NCBI GenBank assembly: GCA_032622095.1
Contig: CP136063.1
Span: 61,021,897-61,085,896, forward strand
From: Siphonodentalium dalli
Taxonomy: Eukaryota > Mollusca > Scaphopoda > Gadilida > Siphonodentaliidae
Direction of reading: 5' to 3'
DNA: 64,000 bases
A program made the position numbers and the translations under genes. Below the pieces are notes generated by a model. It made no database searches. It was not told where the DNA came from and saw only the letters and a list, made by a program, of their open reading frames with translations. Below, in pieces: positions 32,791 to 45,689 of the stretch (the stretch's first letter is position 1; every line of letters begins with the position of its first letter).

Positions 32791-33915
32791 TAGTCCGTGT
32801 TTTGTATATTAAATGATCATTGGAGCAATTAAATATGCAATTATTGGGGTCCTAGCCCCTTCCGATCCCTCAAAAATTCGATTTTACAGAACGCGGTATA
32901 AAAGTTCACAAAACAAAATCACAATTGGGATTCTAGTCATACTTCATAACTTCAACAAGAAATGAACAGAACTTTGTTATGTAAGTGATGCAAATAATTA
33001 GGCCTACCTATGAATACTCCAACTCACTGGAACCAAAATTATTACTTTGGCTCAAAAAGGCAGCCAAAATATGGAAAATGGTAAATATTGACCCAGCGTG
33101 TCATGCAATCACTTACACGTTGTGGTTGATGTATAAAATTGGCTATTCTGCATTCTATACATTGAATACTAACAATCATGTCTTATCATTGTACTATTGT
33201 CACCACTGACATCACCAGAAATATTGGATACTAACATGTCTAATCATTGTTACTATTGTCACCACTGACATCACCAGAAATATTGGATACTAACATGTCT
33301 AATCATTGTTACTATTGCCACCACTGACATCACCAGAAATGTTGGATACTAACATGTCTAATCATTGTTACTATTGTCACAACTGACATCACCAGCATTA
33401 TTGAATACTAACATGTCTAATCATTGTTACTATTGTCACCACTGACATCACCAGAAATATTGGATACTAACATGTCTAATCATTGTTACTATTGTCACTA
33501 CTGACATCACCAGAAATATTGGATTTTTTCTCACAAGCTTGATATAAATATCAGCAAAAATTCACTTTTCAGGTTTGGGCCATTTTTTTCAAGTAAAATG
33601 TAATTATCTTTGGTATCAAAGGTGTTTATTGTTTTGGTCTATCTTAAATGTGTCACACTACGGTGTTTATAGACCAAATTGCTCAAGATGGCTTCCAAAA
33701 TGGCAACCACATTAGTAAAAAACAATTTTTCACATATATCCCGAACATTATTCTTTGCGTTATCTGAAAATGTAGCAACTTATGACTCACTTGGTTATTA
33801 TGCGTGTCAGTTAATTAACTGACAACTACGTTCTATTATGTTTGTCCCAGTTCCGTATGGAGCATGACAAATTTATTTTAAAGATGCAGTATGGAATTTT
33901 GCAGATAACCTTTTT
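32791..33915. repeat. Left terminal inverted arm of the 13.7 kb structure
   Basis: Read in inverse, this arm matches 45690-46506. Paired landmarks include GATCATTGGAGCAATTAAAT with ATTTAATTGCTCCAATGATC, CAAAAATTCGATTTTACAGA, and the CCCAGTTCCGTATGG and CCATACGGAACTGGG ends. The outer boundary is near GTGTTTTGTATATTAA. The arm is longer than its partner because of an internal minisatellite at 33178-33530. I could not identify a target-site duplication. Confidence 0.7.
33178..33530. repeat. Six-copy 59-bp minisatellite inside the left arm
   Basis: CACCACTGACATCACCAG starts at 33201, 33260, 33319, 33378 (with CACAACTGAC), 33437 and 33496, an exact 59-bp spacing with few substitutions. The right arm carries one diverged copy of this segment, so the expansion took place only on the left. 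Confidence 0.85.
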
Positions 33916-34064
33916 GTGATTTTGGCCATATTATTGAAAGGAAATTGGCGGAACTTTGAGACGAAACTGAGATGAACCATGATGTGTGGCTATTATGGTT
34001 CCTTATGATAAAAATATATCAACTGGATACAGAGTAGATGCCAAAATGGCAGCCAGGGAGTTAC

Positions 34065-35095
34065 TGTATGATCACAGATGAGGTGAATATGTATACATGG
34101 GAGTTACTGTATGGTCATGAGTGATGTGAATAGGTATACAAGTAGTGACTATATGGCTATGAGTGAGGTGTTCATGGTGAGATGTATATCACCACAAGGA
34201 GTGGCTGTATGGTCATGTGTAGGGCGAATCGGTATACATGTAGTGACTGTACGGTGTATGGTTTTGTGTGGCTGTATGGGCATTGGTGTGGTGTATGGCT
34301 ATAACGAGAGTACCTACATGGTTATCCGTGTGTTGTTTATGTGTATTATGGAGTGACTGTAAGGTCGTGGGTGGGATGTATATGTGTACCGTGTGTGGCT
34401 GTATTATTACAGGTGGATGTATATATCTGCTGGCTGTATGATCAGGGGTGGAGTGCGTAGCTAACATGGAGTGGCTTTATGGATATGGTAATTTGTATAG
34501 GTGTATATGGGATGACTGTTGGGTCATGATTGAAGTGTGTATGCATACCTGGAGTAAGCTGGATAGTCATTGACTAGCATGTGGGTATACAGGGAGTGCC
34601 CTTTTGGCAAAGGGTGGGGCGTCTATTTATATATGGTGTGGAAGTATTATCATTGGTGGTGTATAGGGAGTAGCTGTATGCTCATGGGTGGTGTGTATAC
34701 AGTGAGTTGCTGAATTGGCATGTGCGAGGTGTATATGCAAGTATGGAACTTTATGAGTGGCCGTGTGTGTGGGTATTGGTATATCTGGATAGGCTCACTA
34801 TTGGTGAGGTGTATATGTATACCTGGATTGACCCTATGGTCATGGGTATGGCGAATAGGTATACATGTGTTGGATGTATGATCCTAGGTGAGGTGAATAT
34901 GTATACAGTGAGTGACTGTATGATCATGAATGTGGTAAATATGTATGGTCATGTGTCAGGTCTAGGAGTATACCTGGAGTTCATGCATGGTGACTCGTGG
35001 CTGTATCGTTATTTGTGGTATGTACGGGTATAACCAAGTATGGCTGTATGATCAGGTGTACGTGTATAAAGTGGGTGAGTATATGTCATTTGTGT
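34065..35095. repeat. Highly diverged GTATACATGG/GTGACTGTATGGTCATG tandem repeat
   Basis: Variants of ATGTATACATGGAGTGACTG, then TATGGTCATGGGTGAGGTG, recur irregularly every 40-70 bases across about 1 kb, strongly GT-rich on the plus strand. Open frames on both strands (for example 34111-34356 and 34707-35033) follow from the repeat and are not supported as genes. Confidence 0.6.
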
Positions 35096-35567
35096 GTTGT
35101 TTTTTTTAAAACATATTTTATTTGTAGTATAATACAAAATGGATTGGGGTACAAGTTAGAGACCTTAATGAGCCCCTCTCCTGTATACATTGATACAAAC
35201 AGTTTGTTTAACAAAATGGCACAATAAGTAACTTATTTACAACTGCATGTGGTGATATGAGAAAGATGATGATGAAAGATTGTAACAAATTATTGAGGAA
35301 GGATGAGAGTGAGAATGATTGGTAGGGGTGCCAACGCCGAGTGTGCATGCTATGCTGAGGCGAGAAAAAAAATGTGATAATTGATAAACTAATTTCTATC
35401 GTGAAATTTAACTAGAAGCGTTTAGTCTCCGCGATAACATGCTGGACTATTTGGAACGATTTCACATTTTGTTTGTTAGGAACATTCGGGATGCCAGCAA
35501 GTAGATTGTTCATATGCGTTAATTTAATTCATTCTCTGTGTATCATGTGAAACATCTCAGTTCGTTC

Positions 35568-36690
35568 TTACTGGTAGTGGGGACACATAAAGAAGTAATG
35601 ATAGGCATCCTCACACTGGTTTCCGCACGTACAACGTGGACTTCCTTTGTCAGACTGAAGATCAATACAATAGTTTCTTAGTCTAGCGTGAAATATATCA
35701 TATTTCCTACGTCCTGAATAGAAATATACTGGAGGTCTAGCGGTAGGATCAATTATTCTAAGATAAAATCTTTAAATTCGAAAATCGTCGGAGCCTCTGT
35801 TATTGCGGAAGTCATGTCGTTCCACGCTTTTATTGTTGAGGGAAAATATAACTTTTTGTAGTGCTCAGTATTGCTTGTAAAATGTTTCGGGGTTTCTGAA
35901 TTCATACTCGGATATATCGGCTATCCTGTGTGGTAATATTTTAGTGAGGTAAGTAGGGGCTCTTTGATTTACAATGTTATACATAGTTCGTAGTTTATGA
36001 AGTTCGCGCCTTTTTCTTAGTGCGGTTAGCCGACTTCTGCAATGATGCCTTTATCTGATACTGAGCGCGTGAGGCCGCTGACAATTCTGGCTGCATCAAT
36101 GTGTAATCGGTCAAGTTTATCCAATTGATATTTTGGTGCGCATGCCAATAGCGTACTCGATGAGTGTGATATTCTTGTAGGAGATGTTATAACATTTTTA
36201 TGATATATCTGTCTATGATTTCTTTCAACTTAGGGGATGTATCTTGGAGATTGGAATTGTAGTCCCCGTGATATTTTCTGATATGTCAAGTGCGTCTGAT
36301 ATCGATGTTTCTAAGTAATCCCAGTATTTTGGATCGCAGAACTGTTCTGATTTATATGACATTCCTAGCATAATAAGGCTTTTGCGTCAAATGCCAGCGC
36401 CTGTATATGATATGGGTCGCGAAAATAACACATATACCTCCACCACGAGAGTCGCGATCTTTCCGAACAGGATCTTGATAACCCGGAATTATTAGACTAT
36501 CCGAACAGAATAATGAGTCTACGTGAGTTTCACTAAAACACAGAACTTCGAAATCGTCAATGGTATCAACAATATGTTCTAGTTTTATTTCTAATACCTC
36601 TGATGTCGTAATGGAAAATTGAAATTGTGTGGTTGATTTCGCTGGGAGCAGGGTTGATTTCAATATCACCTGATAATATCAATATGAAAA
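35568..36690 (-). pseudogene. Dead non-LTR retrotransposon, unit 1 (endonuclease plus C-terminal part)
   Basis: On the minus strand the remnant opens with a 2A-like SGDIEINPAP, where the usual G of NPGP is A. Then comes HYDIRGIRNK, the start of an apurinic-like endonuclease domain. After one frameshift in a run of A it continues with VLCFSETHVD and DSRGGGICV (36352-36669). The reverse transcriptase core is absent. The C-terminal region follows with LDKLDRLHIDAARIVSGLTR, then the cysteine/histidine cluster CTCGNQCEDAYHYFFMC at about 35574-35624, with stops between. Such elements copy through target-primed reverse transcription; this one cannot. The clade, CR1/L2/Jockey-like, is an inference. 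Confidence 0.75.
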
Positions 36691-37110
36691 ATGTTGAGAT
36701 GAATAATAGTTTAAGATTTTGTGCTCGAAAGCTTTATTTCAGGGATTCGCCTCTAGCCACGATGATATTTGGTGTCCTTTTCTGCAAATCAAAAGATCCA
36801 ACTGCTGCCCTATATTGTTATATTGTATCTCGCGTGACTTTGTTATTGAAATCAAGCTTTCCGATTGGTTGGCTACTCGACTCTATTAGTCGTAGTTGTA
36901 TACTACGCCTTCAAGTCTCTCCCATCGTGCACTATGCATATGTAGTTTTGACTACTAAAAATAGTAACGAACACTACATCAAACTTTGTTCTGAAACTAC
37001 TTGTTATTTCGCCGCTGATCCAAATTAAAGCTTCAGTAAGGCGAACATCAATTGTCTGAACTTAGGTTTGCCTTTAATTTCTGCATTTGTTCGATACAAT
37101 ATAATAATTA

Positions 37111-37241
37111 GAGCATGACTTGTCGTGAAATACGCCGATATAGTGCATTAGTGCGGTTGTGTAGTTCACTCCGCTTCGCGTCGTGAACTACACAACCTCA
37201 CTATGCACTATATCGGCGTATTTCACTCCAAGCCATGCTCT
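37111..37241. repeat. 131-bp palindrome in unit 1 (repeated in units 2-4)
   Basis: GAAATACGCCGATATAGTGC pairs with GCACTATATCGGCGTATTTC, and TGTAGTTCAC with GTGAACTACA, around TCCGCTTCGCGTC. It recurs at about 39907-40037, 42694-42824 and 45481-45611. The loop itself contains CGCTTCGCG-like symmetry. Confidence 0.75.
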
Positions 37242-38363
37242 ATTTATTAAGTATAGAACAGGTCATGATAGTTTAGTCGGTTGTTATGATTGATATGCAT
37301 ATACACTTCAATCATTTCTTGTAAAAGAGGTTCTCGGCAAAATGCCATACTTTAAAATTAATTTGTCATACCCCATACGGAACTGGGACAACCAGAATAG
37401 AATGTGTAGTTGTAAGTTAACTACCTAACACGTATAATAACCAAGTGAGTCACAATTTGCTACCTTCTCGGATAACGCAGAGAATAATGTTCGGGATATA
37501 TGTAAAAAATAAACCTTTTATAAATTTGGTTGCCATTTTGGAAGCTATCTTGAGCAATTTTGTCTATAACACCGTAGTGTGACACATTTAAGATAGACCA
37601 ACACAATAAACACCTGTTAATCCAAAGATAGTTACATTTTAATTGAAAAAAATGGTCCAAACATGAAAAGTGAATTTTTTGCCGATATTTATGTCAAGTT
37701 TTTGAGAGAAAAGTCAAATATTTTTGGTGATGTCAGTGGTGACAATAGTAACATTTAACCATGGTTAATCAGACATGTTATCATTCAATGTATAGAAGGC
37801 AGAATAGCCAATTTTATACATCAACCACAACTTGTAAACGATTGCAGGACACGCTGGGGAAATATTTACCATTTTCAATTTTTTGTGGTCATTTTGAGCC
37901 AAAGTAAGAATTTTGGTTCCAGTGAGTTGGAGTATTCATAGGTAATGATATGCCTAACTTACATTACAAAGTCATGCTCATTTCTTGTTGAAATATGACT
38001 AGAATCCCAATTGTGATTATTTGTCAAATGTTATACAACTGCATGTGGTGATATGAGAAAGATGATGATGAAAGATTGTAACAAATTATTGAGGAAGGAT
38101 GAGAGTGAGAATGATTGGTAGGGGTGCCAACGCCGAGTGTGCATGCTATGCTGAGGCGAGAAAAAAAATGTGATAATTGATAAACTAATTTCTATCGTGA
38201 AATTTAACTAGAAGCGTTTAGTCTCCGCGATAACATGCTGGACTATTTGGAACAATTTCACATTTTGTTTGTTAGGAACATTCGGGATGCCAGCAAGTAG
38301 ATTGTTCATATGCGTTAATTTAATTCATTCTCTGTGTATCATGTGAAACATCTCAGTTCGTTC

Positions 38364-39486
38364 TTACTGGTAGTGGGGACACATAAAGAAGTAATGATAG
38401 GCATCCTCACACTGGTTTCCGCACGTACAACGTGGACTTCCTTTGTCAGACTGAAGATCAATACAATAGTTTCTTAGTCTAGCGTGAAATATATCATATT
38501 TCCTACGTCCTGAATAGAAATATACTGGAGGTCTAGCGGTAGGATCAATTATTCTAAGATAAAATCTTTAAATTCGAAAATCGTCGGAGCCTCTGTTATT
38601 GCGGAAGTCATGTCGTTCCACGCTTTTATTGTTGAGGGAAAATATAACTTTTTGTAGTGCTCAGTATTGCTTGTAAAATGTTTCGGGGTTTCTGAATTCA
38701 TACTCGGATATATCGGCTATCCTGTGTGGTAATATTTTAGTGAGGTAAGTAGGGCCTCTTTGATTTACAATGTTATACATAGTTCGTAGTTTATGAAGTT
38801 CGCGCCTTTTTCTTAGTGGGGTCAGCCGACTTCTGCAATGATGCCTTTATCTGATACTGAGCGCGTGAGGCCGCTGACAATTCTGGCTGCATCAATGTGT
38901 AATCGGTCAAGTTTATCCAATTGATATTTTGGTGCGCATGCCAATAGCGTACTCGATGAGTGTGATATTCTTGTAGGAGATGTTATAACATTTTTATGAT
39001 ATATCTGTCTATGATTTCTTTCAACTTAGGGGATGTATCTTGGAGATTGGAATTGTAGTCCCCGTGATATTTTCTGATATGTCAAGTGCGTCTGATATCG
39101 ATGTTTCTAAGTAATCCCAGTATTTTGGATCGCAGAACTGTTCTGATTTATATGACATTCCTAGCATAATAAGGCTTTTGCGTCAAATGCCAGCGCCTGT
39201 ATATGATATGGGTCGCGAAAATAACACATATACCTCCACCACGAGAGTCGCGATCTTTCCGAACAGGATCTTGATAACCCGGAATTATTAGACTATCCGA
39301 ACAGAATAATGAGTCTACGTGAGTTTCACTAAAACACAGAACTTCGAAATCGTCAATGGTATCAACAATATGTTCTAGTTTTATTTCTAATACCTCTGAT
39401 GTTGTAATGGAAAATTGAAATTGTGTGGTTGATTTCGCTGGGAGCAGGGTTGATTTCAATATCACCTGATAATATCAATATGAAAA
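38364..39486 (-). pseudogene. Dead non-LTR retrotransposon, unit 2
   Basis: This copy matches unit 1 with the same frameshift, the same missing reverse transcriptase core and the same NPAP change, so the damage predates tandem duplication. Small differences, such as GTGGGGTCAGCC for GTGCGGTTAGCC, set units 2-4 apart from unit 1. The endonuclease frame is at 39148-39465. Confidence 0.75.
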
Positions 39487-41150
39487 ATGTTGAGATGAAT
39501 AATAGTTTAAGATTTTGTGCTCGAAAGCTTTATTTCAGGGATTCGCCTCTAGCCACGATGATATTTGGTGTCCTTTTCTGCAAATCAAAAGATCCAACTG
39601 CTGCCCTATATTGTTATATTGTATCTCGCGTGACTTTGTTATTGAAATCAAGCTTTCCGATTGGTTGGCTACTCGACTCTATTAGTCGTAGTTGTATACT
39701 ACGCCTTCAAGTCTCTCCCATCGTGCACTATGCATATGTAGTTTTGACTACTAAAAATAGTAACGAACACTACATCAAACTTTGTTCTGAAACTACTTGT
39801 TATTTCGCCGCTGATCCAAATTAAAGCTTCAGTAAGGCGAACATCAATTGTCTGAACTTAGGTTTGCCTTTAATTTCTGCATTTGTTCGATACAATATAA
39901 TAATTAGAGCATGACTTGTCGTGAAATACGCCGATATAGTGCATTAGTGCGGATGTGTAGTTCACTCCGCTTCGCGTCGTGAACTACACAACCTCACTAT
40001 GCACTATATCGGCGTATTTCACTCCAAGCCATGCTCTATTTATTAAGTATAGAACAGGTCATGATAGTTTAGTCGGTTGTTATGATTGATATGCATATAC
40101 ACTTCAATCATTTCTTGTAAAAGAGGTTCTCGGCAAAATGCCATACTTTAAAATTAATTTGTCATACCCCATACGGAACTGGGACAACCAGAATAGAATG
40201 TGTAGTTGTAAGTTAACTACCTAACACGTATAATAACCAAGTGAGTCACAATTTGCTACCTTCTCGGATAACGCAGAGAATAATGTTCGGGATATATGTA
40301 AAAAATAAACCTTTTATAAATTTGGTTGCCATTTTGGAAGCTATCTTGAGCAATTTTGTCTATAACACCGTAGTGTGACACATTTAAGATAGACCAAAAC
40401 AATAAACACCTGTTAATCCAAAGATAGTTACATTTTAATTGAAAAAAATGGTCCAAACATGAAAAGTGAATTTTTTGCCGATATTTATGTCAAGTTTTTG
40501 AGAGAAAAGTCCAATATTTTTGGTGATGTCAGTGGTAACATTTAACCATGGTTAATCAGACATGTTATCATTCAATGTATAGAAGGCAGAATAGCCAATT
40601 TTATACATCAACCACAACTTGTAAACGATTGCAGGACACGCTGGGGAAATATTTACCATTTTCAATTTTTTGTGGTCATTTTGAGCCAAAGTAAGAATTT
40701 TGGTTCCAGTGAGTTGGAGTATTCATAGGTAATGATATGCCTAACTTACATTACAAAGTCATGCTCATTTCTTGTTGAAATATGACTAGAATCCCAATTG
40801 TGATTATTTGTCAAATTTTATACAACTGCATGTGGTGATATGAGAAAGATGATGATGAAAGATTGTAACAAATTATTGAGGAAGGATGAGAGTGAGAATG
40901 ATTGGTAGGGGTGCCAACGCCGAGTGTGCATGCTATGCTGAGGCGAGAAAAAAAATGTGATAATTGATAAACTAATTTCTATCGTGAAATTTAACTAGAA
41001 GCGTTTAGTCTCCGCGATAACATGCTGGACTATTTGGAACGATTTCACATTTTGTTTGTTAGGAACATTCGGGATGCCAGCAAGTAGATTGTTCATATGC
41101 GTTAATTTAATTCATTCTCTGTGTATCATGTGAAACATCTCAGTTCGTTC

Positions 41151-42273
41151 TTACTGGTAGTGGGGACACATAAAGAAGTAATGATAGGCATCCTCACACT
41201 GGTTTCCGCACGTACAACGTGGACTTCCTTTGTCAGACTGAAGATCAATACAATAGTTTCTTAGTCTAGCGTGAAATATATCATATTTCCTACGTCCTGA
41301 ATAGAAATATACTGGAGGTCTAGCGGTAGGATCAATTATTCTAAGATAAAATCTTTAAATTCGAAAATCGTCGGAGCCTCTGTTATTGCGGAAGTCATGT
41401 CGTTCCACGCTTTTATTGTTGAGGGAAAATATAACTTTTTGTAGTGCTCAGTATTGCTTGTAAAATGTTTCGGGGTTTCTGAATTCATACTCGGATATAT
41501 CGGCTATCCTGTGTGGTAATATTTTAGTGAGGTAAGTAGGGCCTCTTTGATTTACAATGTTATACATAGTTCGTAGTTTATGAAGTTCGCGCCTTTTTCT
41601 TAGTGGGGTCAGCCGACTTCTGCAATGATGCCTTTATCTGATACTGAGCGCGTGAGGCCGCTGACAATTCTGGCTGCATCAATGTGTAATCGGTCAAGTT
41701 TATCCAATTGATATTTTGGTGCGCATGCCAATAGCGTACTCGATGAGTGTGATATTCTTGTAGGAGATGTTATAACATTTTTATGATATATCTGTCTATG
41801 ATTTCTTTCAACTTAGGGGATGTATCTTGGAGATTGGAATTGTAGTCCCCGTGATATTTTCTGATATGTCAAGTGCGTCTGATATCGATGTTTCTAAGTA
41901 ATCCCAGTATTTTGGATCGCAGAACTGTTCTGATTTATATGACATTCCTAGCATAATAAGGCTTTTGCGTCAAATGCCAGCGCCTGTATATGATATGGGT
42001 CGCGAAAATAACACATATACCTCCACCACGAGAGTCGCGATCTTTCCGAACAGGATCTTGATAACCCGGAATTATTAGACTATCCGAACAGAATAATGAG
42101 TCTACGTGAGTTTCACTAAAACACAGAACTTCGAAATCGTCAATGGTATCAACAATATGTTCTAGTTTTATTTCTAATACCTCTGATGTTGTAATGGAAA
42201 ATTGAAATTGTGTGGTTGATTTCGCTGGGAGCAGGGTTGATTTCAATATCACCTGATAATATCAATATGAAAA
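41151..42273 (-). pseudogene. Dead non-LTR retrotransposon, unit 3
   Basis: Same content and lesions as unit 2, with the endonuclease frame at 41935-42252. Unit 3 also shares with unit 2 the 9-base deletion further right in the unit. Confidence 0.75.
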
Positions 42274-43937
42274 ATGTTGAGATGAATAATAGTTTAAGAT
42301 TTTGTGCTCGAAAGCTTTATTTCAGGGATTCGCCTCTAGCCACGATGATATTTGGTGTCCTTTTCTGCAAATCAAAAGATCCAACTGCTGCCCTATATTG
42401 TTATATTGTATCTCGCGTGACTTTGTTATTGAAATCAAGCTTTCCGATTGGTTGGCTACTCGACTCTATTAGTCGTAGTTGTATACTACGCCTTCAAGTC
42501 TCTCCCATCGTGCACTATGCATATGTAGTTTTGACTACTAAAAATAGTAACGAACACTACATCAAACTTTGTTCTGAAACTACTTGTTATTTCGCCGCTG
42601 ATCCAAATTAAAGCTTCAGTAAGGCGAACATCAATTGTCTGAACTTAGGTTTGCCTTTAATTTCTGCATTTGTTCGATACAATATAATAATTAGAGCATG
42701 ACTTGTCGTGAAATACGCCGATATAGTGCATTAGTGCGGATGTGTAGTTCACTCCGCTTCGCGTCGTGAACTACACAACCTCACTATGCACTATATCGGC
42801 GTATTTCACTCCAAGCCATGCTCTATTTATTAAGTATAGAACAGGTCATGATAGTTTAGTCGGTTGTTATGATTGATATGCATATACACTTCAATCATTT
42901 CTTGTAAAAGAGGTTCTCGGCAAAATGCCATACTTTAAAATTAATTTGTCATACCCCATACGGAACTGGGACAACCAGAATAGAATGTGTAGTTGTAAGT
43001 TAACTACCTAACACGTATAATAACCAAGTGAGTCACAATTTGCTACCTTCTCGGATAACGCAGAGAATAATGTTCGGGATATATGTAAAAAATAAACCTT
43101 TTATAAATTTGGTTGCCATTTTGGAAGCTATCTTGAGCAATTTTGTCTATAACACCGTAGTGTGACACATTTAAGATAGACCAAAACAATAAACACCTGT
43201 TAATCCAAAGATAGTTACATTTTAATTGAAAAAAATGGTCCAAACATGAAAAGTGAATTTTTTGCCGATATTTATGTCAAGTTTTTGAGAGAAAAGTCCA
43301 ATATTTTTGGTGATGTCAGTGGTAACATTTAACCATGGTTAATCAGACATGTTATCATTCAATGTATAGAAGGCAGAATAGCCAATTTTATACATCAACC
43401 ACAACTTGTAAACGATTGCAGGACACGCTGGGGAAATATTTACCATTTTCAATTTTTTGTGGTCATTTTGAGCCAAAGTAAGAATTTTGGTTCCAGTGAG
43501 TTGGAGTATTCATAGGTAATGATATGCCTAACTTACATTACAAAGTCATGCTCATTTCTTGTTGAAATATGACTAGAATCCCAATTGTGATTATTTGTCA
43601 AATTTTATACAACTGCATGTGGTGATATGAGAAAGATGATGATGAAAGATTGTAACAAATTATTGAGGAAGGATGAGAGTGAGAATGATTGGTAGGGGTG
43701 CCAACGCCGAGTGTGCATGCTATGCTGAGGCGAGAAAAAAAATGTGATAATTGATAAACTAATTTCTATCGTGAAATTTAACTAGAAGCGTTTAGTCTCC
43801 GCGATAACATGCTGGACTATTTGGAACGATTTCACATTTTGTTTGTTAGGAACATTCGGGATGCCAGCAAGTAGATTGTTCATATGCGTTAATTTAATTC
43901 ATTCTCTGTGTATCATGTGAAACATCTCAGTTCGTTC

Positions 43938-45060
43938 TTACTGGTAGTGGGGACACATAAAGAAGTAATGATAGGCATCCTCACACTGGTTTCCGCACGT
44001 ACAACGTGGACTTCCTTTGTCAGACTGAAGATCAATACAATAGTTTCTTAGTCTAGCGTGAAATATATCATATTTCCTACGTCCTGAATAGAAATATACT
44101 GGAGGTCTAGCGGTAGGATCAATTATTCTAAGATAAAATCTTTAAATTCGAAAATCGTCGGAGCCTCTGTTATTGCGGAAGTCATGTCGTTCCACGCTTT
44201 TATTGTTGAGGGAAAATATAACTTTTTGTAGTGCTCAGTATTGCTTGTAAAATGTTTCGGGGTTTCTGAATTCATACTCGGATATATCGGCTATCCTGTG
44301 TGGTAATATTTTAGTGAGGTAAGTAGGGCCTCTTTGATTTACAATGTTATACATAGTTCGTAGTTTATGAAGTTCGCGCCTTTTTCTTAGTGGGGTCAGC
44401 CGACTTCTGCAATGATGCCTTTATCTGATACTGAGCGCGTGAGGCCGCTGACAATTCTGGCTGCATCAATGTGTAATCGGTCAAGTTTATCCAATTGATA
44501 TTTTGGTGCGCATGCCAATAGCGTACTCGATGAGTGTGATATTCTTGTAGGAGATGTTATAACATTTTTATGATATATCTGTCTATGATTTCTTTCAACT
44601 TAGGGGATGTATCTTGGAGATTGGAATTGTAGTCCCCGTGATATTTTCTGATATGTCAAGTGCGTCTGATATCGATGTTTCTAAGTAATCCCAGTATTTT
44701 GGATCGCAGAACTGTTCTGATTTATATGACATTCCTAGCATAATAAGGCTTTTGCGTCAAATGCCAGCGCCTGTATATGATATGGGTCGCGAAAATAACA
44801 CATATACCTCCACCACGAGAGTCGCGATCTTTCCGAACAGGATCTTGATAACCCGGAATTATTAGACTATCCGAACAGAATAATGAGTCTACGTGAGTTT
44901 CACTAAAACACAGAACTTCGAAATCGTCAATGGTATCAACAATATGTTCTAGTTTTATTTCTAATACCTCTGATGTTGTAATGGAAAATTGAAATTGTGT
45001 GGTTGATTTCGCTGGGAGCAGGGTTGATTTCAATATCACCTGATAATATCAATATGAAAA
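43938..45060 (-). pseudogene. Dead non-LTR retrotransposon, unit 4
   Basis: Same content and lesions as units 2 and 3, with the endonuclease frame at 44722-45039. This unit keeps GACAATAGT in its right part, as unit 1 does, and continues into the complete terminal arm. Confidence 0.75.
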
Positions 45061-45689
45061 ATGTTGAGATGAATAATAGTTTAAGATTTTGTGCTCGAAA
45101 GCTTTATTTCAGGGATTCGCCTCTAGCCACGATGATATTTGGTGTCCTTTTCTGCAAATCAAAAGATCCAACTGCTGCCCTATATTGTTATATTGTATCT
45201 CGCGTGACTTTGTTATTGAAATCAAGCTTTCCGATTGGTTGGCTACTCGACTCTATTAGTCGTAGTTGTATACTACGCCTTCAAGTCTCTCCCATCGTGC
45301 ACTATGCATATGTAGTTTTGACTACTAAAAATAGTAACGAACACTACATCAAACTTTGTTCTGAAACTACTTGTTATTTCGCCGCTGATCCAAATTAAAG
45401 CTTCAGTAAGGCGAACATCAATTGTCTGAACTTAGGTTTGCCTTTAATTTCTGCATTTGTTCGATACAATATAATAATTAGAGCATGACTTGTCGTGAAA
45501 TACGCCGATATAGTGCATTAGTGCGGATGTGTAGTTCACTCCGCTTCGCGTCGTGAACTACACAACCTCACTATGCACTATATCGGCGTATTTCACTCCA
45601 AGCCATGCTCTATTTATTAAGTATAGAACAGGTCATGATAGTTTAGTCGGTTGTTATGATTGATATGCATATACACTTCAATCATTTCT

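Noticed and set aside
36627-45398. A 133-codon plus frame repeated four times as a conserved gene
   Set aside because: It lies opposite the retrotransposon remnant and its 5' region. It is conserved only because the whole 2.79 kb unit was duplicated.
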